Positions 26,206 to 34,259 of a DNA stretch of 64,000 nucleotides are shown one piece after another. The stretch covers positions 1-64,000 of the forward strand of contig CAISEZ010000071.1 of the NCBI GenBank assembly GCA_903884535.1, written 5' to 3'. The notes beneath the pieces were generated by a model, which made no database searches, was not told the origin of the DNA, and saw only the letters and a program-made list of their open reading frames with translations. The position numbers and the translations under genes are program-made. Position 1 is the stretch's first letter. Each line of letters opens with the position of its first letter. The stretch comes from an uncultured Verrucomicrobia subdivision 3 bacterium (lineage in GTDB: Bacteria; Verrucomicrobiota; Verrucomicrobiia; Limisphaerales; UBA11358).

Positions 26206-27353
26206 TTTTCAATCAACGTTCCGTCCCGCTGCAGTTTCATTTTGCGGCCCCGCCATTCCACGGTGTTCCCGGCAAAGGCACAAAACCAAATCGCTACCTG
26301 CAATACATCTTTCACCGGCACCAGCCACGCGGGCGAAACCAGTTGGCGTTCCGGCGTGAACCGGCGTTGCAGATTTTGCGCGAGGCTAATCCGCACCAGC
26401 ACGAAAACCAGCGCGGTCAGCGGCGCGTAAAAAGTATTCGCCACGGCGAGCGAAACCAGCAGCCACAGCCCCGGCCAGAACGTGGCATTGGATAGCAGGC
26501 TGAAAAAATAGGGCAGGGGCTGGCAGACGCGGATCGTGCGCGCCCAGCGCAGTTGATGTCTCCAAACCTGCGCCCACGTCATCGGCGCGTCCCAGCATTC
26601 CACGACGACCGGGCAGAGCGCGATGCGATGACCGTTTTGCGCGATGCGATGGCCGAGCTGGTAATCGTCGGCCAGGCAATTGGCAAGCGACTGAACCCCG
26701 CCGATTTCACTGAGCGATTTGCGTCGCACCAGAATCGCCGCGCCGAGCGCGAAATCGAGCGGCTTGAGCGTGGCAGCCTGCAAAACCTGACTCCAGAAAT
26801 CCGCGTTGATGGCGATGGCTTCCCAGCGCATCGCGGTGGTGACCGGATTAGCAAGGCGGTAAAAACAATTCACCAGCGCCGTTTTTTCATCGCGCAACGG
26901 CGCGACAAAACTGGCGAGAAAATCCGGCGGCACGCGCACGTCGGCGTCGCAGACGAGGATCAGGTCGTGTTGCGCGAGCTTCTCCAGTTGCGCGAGCTTG
27001 GCGGCCTTCGCGTTGGTGCCGACGAGCTTTTCGCAGACGACCAGGCGCGCGTTCGCCGCCGGAGTTTTTGCCAGCAGGGCGCGGACGATTTCGCAAACCG
27101 GGTCGTTTTCCTCGGCGACTCCGAACAGGATTTGCAGCGGCCCGGCGTAATTCTGGTGGAGCCAGGATTCAAGTGAAGCGGCGGTGGTGTTGTCACAGCC
27201 TTTGAGTGGTTTGAGAATGGAAATGGCCGGCGCGAAATCGGCGTTGGCAATTTTTTGGTGCAGCGGAAATTTTCGCGCGGCCAGCCATTGCCAGGCGGCA
27301 ATCGCAAGACTCAACAGCGCGAACGCAAAAAAAATCAGGTTCAACAAATTCAC
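26193..27353 (-). CDS. Membrane glycosyltransferase, GT21/HpnI-like (ceramide glucosyltransferase type)
   Basis: The 386-aa enzyme has one N-terminal membrane anchor (MNLLNLIFFAFALLSLAIAAW). A GT-A domain follows with ISILKPLKGCD, CDADVRVPPDFL (DxD site), LADDYQLGHRI and the QxxRW-type motif HQLRWARTIR. Two or three C-terminal transmembrane helices end the protein. The order matches ceramide glucosyltransferases and the hopanoid-associated HpnI. The acceptor could be a hopanoid, ceramide or other lipid; no hopanoid genes are in the window. It follows the GH42 gene by 21 bp. Its stop codon lies inside the 3' end of tRNA-Val on the other strand, so the last codons (ENGGR) are dictated by the tRNA. 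Confidence 0.87.
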   Translation of the reverse strand: MNLLNLIFFAFALLSLAIAAWQWLAARKFPLHQKIANADFAPAISILKPLKGCDNTTAASLESWLHQNYAGPLQILFGVAEENDPVCEIVRALLAKTPAANARLVVCEKLVGTNAKAAKLAQLEKLAQHDLILVCDADVRVPPDFLASFVAPLRDEKTALVNCFYRLANPVTTAMRWEAIAINADFWSQVLQAATLKPLDFALGAAILVRRKSLSEIGGVQSLANCLADDYQLGHRIAQNGHRIALCPVVVECWDAPMTWAQVWRHQLRWARTIRVCQPLPYFFSLLSNATFWPGLWLLVSLAVANTFYAPLTALVFVLVRISLAQNLQRRFTPERQLVSPAWLVPVKDVLQVAIWFCAFAGNTVEWRGRKMKLQRDGTLIENGGR

Positions 27354-27374
27354 CGCCGCAGAGGAAACAAAAAA

Positions 27375-29450
27375 TCAGACGGCGACGCCAGCGGATTTGG
27401 CTTCAGGATGCTCGTCAATGATGAGCACGCCGTGCGGCTGCAGGTCGTAATTGCCGACAATGTTGCTGCCGGTGAGGAAGTCGTGCATCGGTTTGTAAAA
27501 CTGAATGCGCACGGGCGAATTCTGGTGGTTGAGCAGAAAATACATGCGCACGCCTTCTTTTTCGCGCATGGAAACCTCGATGTTTTCCGGCACTTTCAAC
27601 AGCGGATGCAGACCGGTGGTCTGGCGCAGCCACAAGACGAGGTCGTGATAAAAATGCTGGTGGCTCTGGGTGCCGATGTAAATGGCCTTGCCGAGGCCGA
27701 ACGTGTTGAGCGTAATTGCGGGTTTGCCAGCGTAAAAATCTTTTGTGTAGGTCGCCAGGATCTGGCAGCCCTTTGGTTCAATCAGGTCGCACCACAGTTT
27801 GGCCGGATGCAGATGGCTCGTCGGAAAGGCCCCTTTGAACGTAAGATGATTTTCTTCGCTCGGCGGCAAGGTGTCGAACTCCTGGACTTCGAGGCCGAAG
27901 AGGTCGGTCAGGTCGTGCGGAAAACCGGTGGTGGGCGTGATGTTGTTTTCGTCCACGAGGCCGGTGTTAAAGGTGCCAATGAGCGTGCCGCCGTTTTGCA
28001 CAAACAGTTTCAGGCGGTCGGAATCGTTCGCGGACAGCAGGTGCAGCGACGGCGCGAAAACAATTTTGTATTTCGATAAGTCTTCCGACGGCCGCGCAAA
28101 ATCCACGAGGATGTTACGATCGTGCAGCGCTGTATAGATGAGTTGGATGTGTTCGCGCAGGCTGTAAAACTTGTTCGGCTGGTTAGGCTGTTGCAGCACC
28201 CAGTCATTGTCGTGCGAATAAATAATGCAGGTTTCGGCGGTGACTTTGGTGTCGGCCAGCGAGGGCGCAAGCAGTTTGAGTTCTTCGCCGAGATGCGTGA
28301 TCTCGTCATAGACGCGGCGGCTGCCGTCGAGATTGTGCGGCAGCACGGCGCCGTGAAATTTTTCCGAGCCGATGCGCGGCTGCCGCCAGCGGAAAAATAA
28401 AACCGCCGTCGCGCCGCGGGAAATCAGCTGGTAAGTAAACATCCGCAGCACGCCCGGCCGGACGAGCGAATTGACTTCCTGCCAGTTCACGTTGCCAGCT
28501 TTTTGTTCCATCACCCAGAAACCACTGTCGCCATCCGGGGTGCGGACACCGGTTTTTTTGAGCGAGCGGAGCATGTCAATTTCACAGGCGATTTCCGACG
28601 GCTTGGACTTGATCGCGGCGGTGCTTTCAATGGAAACAAAGTCCAGTTGCTCGGCGATGTCAAAATGGTCGAAGCGATGGCGCAGCGCGCGGAGATTGGT
28701 GGTGACGGGCCGGGCGGGCGTGATTTCGCGTAAAACATCCGCCTGCATTTTAACGAATTGCACGATGGTGTCGCTGCAAAATCGGTTCCAGTCCAGGACG
28801 AGCGCGGGATTGTGCTGCGTCGGCGCGGCCATCGGCATGGGCACTTGGTTCCAAGCGGAAACAATTTGACCCCAGTGGCGCAAGCCCATGCGGTCGTTGA
28901 GGCGTTCGATGGTTTCGTATTTGGCTTCGAGCCAGAGATGCCAGTCGCGGCGCGCGTCTTCGTTGAAGGCGGCCTCGGTGAAATTGCCGCCGAGGCTGTT
29001 GTCAATCTGCCACGCGATTAATTGCGGATGTTCGCCCAGCGCCCGCGCCATTTGTTCGACGAGCCGCTTGGAATAATTCCAATAAATTTCGCTGTTCAAG
29101 CAGACGGCCCGGCGGGTGCCTTCGTGCTTGGTGTTGCCGTGTTCGTCGAGTGGAAGAATCTCCGGATGCTTTTTGGCAAGCCAGACGGGCGGCGCGGCGG
29201 TAGGCGTAGCGAGGATGACTTGAATGCCGTGTTCGCCCAGCACGTCCATCACGCGCTTGAGCCAGTCAAAATTATATTTGCCGTCCTCGGTCTCGCACAG
29301 CCCCCAGGAAAATTCGGCGATGCGGACAACGTTGAAGCCGGCGGCGGCCATCAGCTCGGCGTCGCGCCGCCATTGCGCTTCGGGATTTTCGGCGGTGCCG
29401 CCGAACGGGAAGACCCAATGTTCCGGGTAATAATCAACGCCGAAATACAT
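27375..29450 (-). CDS. Glycoside hydrolase family 42 (beta-galactosidase-like), altered acid/base motif
   Basis: The 691-aa protein starts MYFGVDYYPEHWVF, the standard GH42 opening. The catalytic barrel spans about 1-380, with ATPTAAPPVWLAKKHPEILP and LVLDWNRFCSDTIVQF. The nucleophile region FWVMEQKAGNVNW contains the expected Glu. A trimerisation/Rossmann-like domain (about 390-600) and a C-terminal beta domain follow. The usual acid/base motif WQxDNE reads WQIDNSLGGNF here, with Ser152 where Glu is expected. Activity on beta-galactosides is therefore uncertain. The ORF-track start at 29627 lies in non-homologous sequence. No signal peptide is seen, so it should be cytoplasmic. Confidence 0.87.
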   Translation of the reverse strand: MYFGVDYYPEHWVFPFGGTAENPEAQWRRDAELMAAAGFNVVRIAEFSWGLCETEDGKYNFDWLKRVMDVLGEHGIQVILATPTAAPPVWLAKKHPEILPLDEHGNTKHEGTRRAVCLNSEIYWNYSKRLVEQMARALGEHPQLIAWQIDNSLGGNFTEAAFNEDARRDWHLWLEAKYETIERLNDRMGLRHWGQIVSAWNQVPMPMAAPTQHNPALVLDWNRFCSDTIVQFVKMQADVLREITPARPVTTNLRALRHRFDHFDIAEQLDFVSIESTAAIKSKPSEIACEIDMLRSLKKTGVRTPDGDSGFWVMEQKAGNVNWQEVNSLVRPGVLRMFTYQLISRGATAVLFFRWRQPRIGSEKFHGAVLPHNLDGSRRVYDEITHLGEELKLLAPSLADTKVTAETCIIYSHDNDWVLQQPNQPNKFYSLREHIQLIYTALHDRNILVDFARPSEDLSKYKIVFAPSLHLLSANDSDRLKLFVQNGGTLIGTFNTGLVDENNITPTTGFPHDLTDLFGLEVQEFDTLPPSEENHLTFKGAFPTSHLHPAKLWCDLIEPKGCQILATYTKDFYAGKPAITLNTFGLGKAIYIGTQSHQHFYHDLVLWLRQTTGLHPLLKVPENIEVSMREKEGVRMYFLLNHQNSPVRIQFYKPMHDFLTGSNIVGNYDLQPHGVLIIDEHPEAKSAGVAV

Positions 29451-29544
29451 AATAAATTTTCTTTCCTCGGGTTGCGTTGACACTAAAACCAAACCGCCGC
29501 GCTGGCAATATAAATCGCCGCGCGGCGGCAAAAAATAATTGGAA

Positions 29545-30372
29545 TTATTTTCCGAACAACCCGCCGAGACCTTTTTTGAGGGTGTCCACGCCGGCGCCCA
29601 CGGCATTGGTGCCGTTCGCGGCGGCACCGGACAGGATATCCTTGGCGGCGCCGGTCAGATTTTTGCTGAGGTCGCTGACGGAGTTGGCCAGAGCTTTGAC
29701 GGTGTCGGCGGTGACTTGACCGAGAATTTTTTGGACCAGTTCGCCGGCGGTGATGCCGTCGTTGCCCTTGCCGAGATCGCTGAAATGAATGTCGGGAATC
29801 GGCACGGTGATTTCCTTGACCGCAATACCGGGAATGCCGGTGATGCTGGCGTGGACCTTCGCCCCGCTGATGAGAAAGTCGTCCACTTCCAATTTCTTGC
29901 CCGGCTTGTTGCCGCTGGCGGCGGGCGTGCTGGCGGCCGGCGCATTGGTGCCAGCCGCGCCGCCGCCGGCGAGGGCGTTCACGTTGTCCATGATTTGTTT
30001 GAGATTGTTCGCCCCAAACGGACTGCCTTCAAACGTGATTTCAGCATCGCGCACCTCGACGGAGTGGATGATGATTTTATCCGACAGAATCGAGCCGGGC
30101 ACGATGCTGACGGCGGCTTTGCCGAGACTGATGGCCTGCGCGGATTTGTAGCCGTCGGGGTTGCCCAGCACAAAACCGTTGATGCCCGCCGCTCCGCTCA
30201 AGGGCGAGAGGTTCACGGAATCCACCCTGAAACTAGTCTGCGTGATTTTCGGGCCGACGGTTTCGATGCCGGTCTTGACGATTTTGCCAAGGGACATTCC
30301 CACGGCGAGGACGCCCGCAACGAGGAGGAGCAAAAGGGCCAAGCCGCCCCAGAGAAGAATTTTCTTTATCAT
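29545..30372 (-). CDS. AsmA/DUF748-like membrane-anchored protein
   Basis: The 275-aa protein has an N-terminal membrane anchor (KKILLWGGLALLLLLVAGVLAVGMSLG). A beta-rich periplasmic part follows: TQTSFRVDSVNLSPLSGAAGINGFVLGNPDGYKS, then KIIIHSVEVRDAEITFEGS. These repeats resemble AsmA-type lipid-transfer-like envelope proteins. An Ala/Pro linker (about 140-160) separates a second block, FLISGAKVHASITGIPGIAV. The C-terminus is amphipathic and Gly/Ala-rich. It lies 94 bp upstream of the GH42 gene on the same strand. Envelope maintenance is an inference. Confidence 0.65.
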   Translation of the reverse strand: MIKKILLWGGLALLLLLVAGVLAVGMSLGKIVKTGIETVGPKITQTSFRVDSVNLSPLSGAAGINGFVLGNPDGYKSAQAISLGKAAVSIVPGSILSDKIIIHSVEVRDAEITFEGSPFGANNLKQIMDNVNALAGGGAAGTNAPAASTPAASGNKPGKKLEVDDFLISGAKVHASITGIPGIAVKEITVPIPDIHFSDLGKGNDGITAGELVQKILGQVTADTVKALANSVSDLSKNLTGAAKDILSGAAANGTNAVGAGVDTLKKGLGGLFGK

Positions 30373-30421
30373 GATAATAAACGTGCCACTCCGTCGGCAG
30401 GTTGCAACGAAAAAATGCAGC

Positions 30422-30808
30422 TTAGGCCGCGAGCAGCCGGCGGACGCATTCGGTCAATTCTTGAATCTGATACGGCTTGCTCAAAAATTCGTTCGACTTG
30501 GCCGGCGCATCGGCGAACACTTGACCGTCCACGGTGCCGCTCACGAGAATCAATTTCTGCCGGGGATTGAGCCGCCGGCATTCCCGGATCAAATCCATGC
30601 CGCTCATGCGCCCCATGGCATAATCCGTGATGATTACTTCCGGTGGCGCGATCGCCACTTCTTTGAGCGCCACTTCGGGATCGCGGAAGGTCCGGACCTG
30701 GCAGCCGAGCGGTTTGAGGATGACTTCGGCGAGTTCAAGCAACATGGGTTCGTCGTCCACCACGAAGACCGTGGGCTGGGCCGCGACATTGCTCGGGGAA
30801 GATTTCAT
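30422..30808 (-). CDS. Single-domain response regulator (receiver only)
   Basis: The 128-aa protein is a lone receiver domain. It has the acidic pair in TVFVVDDEP, the phosphoacceptor Asp in VIITDYAMGRMSG, the conserved Ser in LILVSGT and the Lys in FLSKPYQ. No output domain or histidine kinase is adjacent. Such proteins act in phosphorelays or through protein contacts. It is divergent from the DUF4912 gene with 158 bp between the starts. Confidence 0.92.
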   Translation of the reverse strand: MKSSPSNVAAQPTVFVVDDEPMLLELAEVILKPLGCQVRTFRDPEVALKEVAIAPPEVIITDYAMGRMSGMDLIRECRRLNPRQKLILVSGTVDGQVFADAPAKSNEFLSKPYQIQELTECVRRLLAA

Positions 30809-30966
30809 GGGCTGCGGACAAATTGCTTTTTCTTGGCGACGAAACTACCTGCCGGCTCTGCACAGGGCAAGTCCCAATCGCAAAAATGCGTTGCTTCGGC
30901 GCGCGGTCATCATTAACCTACGCCCACGGTGATGCAATTGTCGTAAAACAAGGAACTGATAATGCC

Positions 30967-32397
30967 ATGAAAAAAAAATCAGCGTCCGTGACGCCCTCGA
31001 AAAAATCCGCCGAAAAATCTTCCGCCACCAAGTCCGTCGCGCCGGTTGAAAAAGCCCAAACCACCCCGCGCAAACCACTGCTTGAAGCCGCCGTGGACGC
31101 CGCCAAAAAATTTCTCAAAACCAAGCGCGCCGCCAAACCGACCGCCGCCGCTGAACCGGCGACCGAGATTGACGCCACCACCGTGGTCCGCCGCACCTAC
31201 ACACGCAAAAAGAAGACCGAGGTGCCGCCGATTTTGCTCGAAGGTGATGCGCCCGCCGCCGCCAGCGCCAGCGGTCCCGGTGAAAAATATTCCCTCGGGG
31301 CCACGCCGCCCGCACAAAGTTTTTCCGGCGGCGAATTGCCCGAAGCTTACGGCACCAAAAAGTTGTTTCTCACCGCCCGCGATCCGCACTGGCTTTACGC
31401 GCACTGGGACCTGACCCGCGAACAGCAGCTTGAACTGAACAATGCCTCCACCGACGGCCATCTCATCCTCCGCATTTACACCGGCAAGATTGAAGGTCAT
31501 CCCGCTTACGAAATCCACGTCCATCCCGAATCGCGCCACTGGTTCGCGCACGTCGAGCGCGCCGGCAATTCCTACGCCGCCGAACTCGGCTATTATTCCG
31601 CGCTGGGCAAATGGACGCGCGTCGCGGTTTCCAGCGGCACGGTCACCCCGCCCGACGCGGTGTCATCGGAGAATGACGCGGAATTCGCCACCATTCCATT
31701 TGAATTTCCGTTCGAGAAATTGATGCAGATCATCGAGGACGCCGTGCGCGACAATATTCCGCTCGCGCAGGCCATCGAAGAGCTGCGGCGCGCCGGCCAT
31801 CCCGATCTGCCACGGCTGGCGGCTTCGTTCTCGGCTCGTCCCGGCACTGCTGCGGCCGCGACCGGACCAGCCCGCGTGTGGACGCCAGAACAGGAGCGCG
31901 CCCTCGCCAAGATCATCAGCATTGACGAGACCCGTCGCGTTTGGATGGGATCGCTTGAAATTACCGAACTCATCCGCCGCCGGTTGTCGCACGATGTTCC
32001 GCCGCACGGAGTCACTTCGCCCACGAGCGCGTTTGGCATTTCCAGTCCCGGTTTGGCCAGCAGTCCTACCAGTCCGTTCGGTGGTGCCAGTGCTTCGTCT
32101 GCCAAAGGTTTTTGGTTCAACGTCAATGCCGAGCTGATCATTTACGGCGCCACCGAACCCGGCGCAAAAGTCACGCTGGGTGGTCACGAAATTAAATTGC
32201 GCGCCGATGGCACGTTCAGTTTCCGGTTCGCGTTGCCTGATGGAAAATATGATCTGCCCGCAGTCGCGGTTTCCGAGAGCGGCGATGATGCTCGCGCTGC
32301 CGATCTGAAATTCAGCCGCTCCACCGATTATCTCGGCGATGTCGGGGCGACGCCACAAGACCCGGCCCTCGAACCGCCGCTGCCCGATAATATCTGA
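30967..32397 (+). CDS. DUF4912 domain protein linked to GH57 enzyme
   Basis: The 476-aa protein begins with a Lys/Ala-rich disordered tail (MKKKSASVTPSKKSAEKSS). At about 115-225 is a DUF4912 domain with LFLTARDPHWLYAHWDLTREQ, LRIYTG, YEIHVHPESRHWFAHVE and YYSALGKWTRVAVS. A Ser/Pro-rich region and a late beta-sandwich-like stretch (YGATEPGAKVTLGGHEIKLR) follow. DUF4912 genes often precede GH57 glucan-branching enzymes, as here, with a small membrane protein between. I took the ATG at 30967; the ORF-track start at 30823 runs through the divergent promoter region. A role in glycogen metabolism is an inference. Confidence 0.85.
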   Translation: MKKKSASVTPSKKSAEKSSATKSVAPVEKAQTTPRKPLLEAAVDAAKKFLKTKRAAKPTAAAEPATEIDATTVVRRTYTRKKKTEVPPILLEGDAPAAASASGPGEKYSLGATPPAQSFSGGELPEAYGTKKLFLTARDPHWLYAHWDLTREQQLELNNASTDGHLILRIYTGKIEGHPAYEIHVHPESRHWFAHVERAGNSYAAELGYYSALGKWTRVAVSSGTVTPPDAVSSENDAEFATIPFEFPFEKLMQIIEDAVRDNIPLAQAIEELRRAGHPDLPRLAASFSARPGTAAAATGPARVWTPEQERALAKIISIDETRRVWMGSLEITELIRRRLSHDVPPHGVTSPTSAFGISSPGLASSPTSPFGGASASSAKGFWFNVNAELIIYGATEPGAKVTLGGHEIKLRADGTFSFRFALPDGKYDLPAVAVSESGDDARAADLKFSRSTDYLGDVGATPQDPALEPPLPDNI

Positions 32398-32402
32398 TTT
32401 TT

Positions 32403-32642
32403 ATGGACGCGCCTGAACGCGGAGCTTTGATGCTCGTCCGTTTTATTGCCGTCGCGCTCATCGGTTGGTCAATGGTGGATTTTGGTTTGGACTGGGCGGG
32501 CCATCATTATAGTCCCCAAACACATTCCGAACTAAAATTGCCCGGCATGATTGAAGACAGCGTGCCGGCACTGCTCGGCCTCGTCGTTCTCATCAAAGCC
32601 AAAGCCTTGGCGGAATGGATTTCGAACGCTTTGGACAATTAG
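32403..32642 (+). CDS. Small membrane protein between DUF4912 and GH57 genes
   Basis: The 79-aa protein has two hydrophobic segments (LMLVRFIAVALIGWSMVDFGL and SVPALLGLVVLIKAKALAEWI) around a short loop, GHHYSPQTHSELKLPGMIED. It starts 5 bp after the DUF4912 stop and ends 15 bp before the GH57 start, so it belongs to that operon. I do not recognise the family. Confidence 0.6.
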   Translation: MDAPERGALMLVRFIAVALIGWSMVDFGLDWAGHHYSPQTHSELKLPGMIEDSVPALLGLVVLIKAKALAEWISNALDN

Positions 32643-32657
32643 GCGTCCAATTTCACC

Positions 32658-34232
32658 ATGCAAGGCTACCTTTCCATTATTCTCCACGCGCACCTGCCGT
32701 TTGTGCGCCATCCGGAGCATAAAAAATTTCTCGAGGAAAGCTGGTTGTTCGAAGCCATCACCGAAACGTATCTGCCGCTCGTCCACGTGCTCGACGGCTG
32801 GTCGCGTGACCGGCTCGATGCCAAAATCACTTTGTCGCTGTCGCCCACGCTTTGTGCGATGCTGCAGGATGAACTGCTCCGGCACCGTTACGAAAAACAT
32901 CTCGACGGCCTGATCGAACTCGCCGAAAAAGAAATCCATCGCACGCACTGGGACCGCGCCTACCGTGATCTCGCGTGGATGTATCACCACAAGTTTTCGC
33001 TCGCCCGCGAAACCTGGCGGCACCACGGCGGCAATCTGGTCGGCGCGTTCAAACAATTTCAGGATGCCGGCCAGATTGAAATCATCACCACGGCGGCGAC
33101 GCATGGATTGCTGCCACTCCTCGCCGGCCATCCGCCGTCGGTCCGCGCGCAAATTTTGACGGCACGCGATCACTACGGCAGTTGCTTCGGGCGCGATCCG
33201 CGCGGCATCTGGCTGCCGGAATGCGCCTACGCGGCGGGCGTCGAAGATTTTCTGCAAGAGGCAAATATTCGTTGGTTCACGCTCGACACGCACGGGATTT
33301 TGCATGCCAAGCCGCGGCCGCGTTATGGCACCTTTGCGCCGATTTTCACGCCCAACGGCGTCGCCGCTTTTGGCCGCGATTATGATTCTTCGCGGCAGGT
33401 TTGGAGCAAGCACGAAGGTTATCCCGGCGATCCGCGTTACCGCGATTTCTACCGCGACATCGGTTTTGATCTGGATTTTGATTACGTCAAACCGCATTTG
33501 CCCTCACCGGACAATCGTGGTTTTACCGGGCTGAAATATTACCGCATCACCGGCGGTGCGGGCCAAAAAGAAATTTACCAGCGCGACCATGCGCTCAAGG
33601 CCGCGAGCGAACACGCCGTGCATTTCATGGGCGAACGCGCCGAGCAAATCAACAAGCTCGACGGGTTGCTCGACCGGCCGCCGATCATCGTCGCGCCGTA
33701 TGACGCGGAATTGTTCGGACACTGGTGGTATGAGGGGCCGGAGTTTTTGGATTTTGTCGCGCGCAAGGCCTGCCACGACCATAGAAATATTTCGCTCATC
33801 ACGCCCGGCGAATATTTGGCCCGCCACCCAACGAATCAAATCGCCACGCCCGGCGCGTCGAGTTGGGGTGAAGAAGGTTATTGGCGCGTGTGGCTCAACG
33901 AAACGAATGAGTGGATTTATCCGCACCTGCAAGTCGCGCAGGAACGGATGACCGGTTTGGCGAAACAATTTCCGCAGGCGACCGGTTTGCAGGCGCGCGC
34001 CTTGAAACAGGCCGCGCGCGAACTGCTGTTGGCACAAGCGAGCGACTGGCCGTTCATCCTGCGCGCCGGCACCAGTCCGGACTACGCGCGCCGCCGGGTG
34101 AAAGATCATCTACTGCGTTTTATTGCGCTCCACGACCAGCTCACCGCCACGAGCGTGGACGAAAAATGGCTGACGGAAATTGAATCACGCGACAATCTTT
34201 TTCCCGATGTGGACTGGACGTATTGGAAGTAA
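32658..34232 (+). CDS. GH57 1,4-alpha-glucan branching enzyme
   Basis: The 524-aa protein has the GH57/DUF1957 layout: an opening HAHLPFVRHPE, the nucleophile region GIWLPECAYAAG, and the acid/base region YDAELFGHWWYEGP. A C-terminal helical domain (about 410-520) includes the Trp/Asp-rich ASDWPFILRAGTSPDYARRR. These features are those of the Thermus/Thermococcus-type branching enzymes, which introduce alpha-1,6 branches in glycogen. Partnership with the upstream DUF4912 gene is typical. hrpA starts 27 bp downstream. No signal peptide is present. Confidence 0.9.
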   Translation: MQGYLSIILHAHLPFVRHPEHKKFLEESWLFEAITETYLPLVHVLDGWSRDRLDAKITLSLSPTLCAMLQDELLRHRYEKHLDGLIELAEKEIHRTHWDRAYRDLAWMYHHKFSLARETWRHHGGNLVGAFKQFQDAGQIEIITTAATHGLLPLLAGHPPSVRAQILTARDHYGSCFGRDPRGIWLPECAYAAGVEDFLQEANIRWFTLDTHGILHAKPRPRYGTFAPIFTPNGVAAFGRDYDSSRQVWSKHEGYPGDPRYRDFYRDIGFDLDFDYVKPHLPSPDNRGFTGLKYYRITGGAGQKEIYQRDHALKAASEHAVHFMGERAEQINKLDGLLDRPPIIVAPYDAELFGHWWYEGPEFLDFVARKACHDHRNISLITPGEYLARHPTNQIATPGASSWGEEGYWRVWLNETNEWIYPHLQVAQERMTGLAKQFPQATGLQARALKQAARELLLAQASDWPFILRAGTSPDYARRRVKDHLLRFIALHDQLTATSVDEKWLTEIESRDNLFPDVDWTYWK

Positions 34233-34259
34233 AGTTCATCAAGAGGATTTGCACACCGC

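Noticed and set aside
26081-26359. 92-aa ORF running through the tRNA-Val gene
   Set aside because: It covers a tRNA and the antisense of the glycosyltransferase; no protein features.
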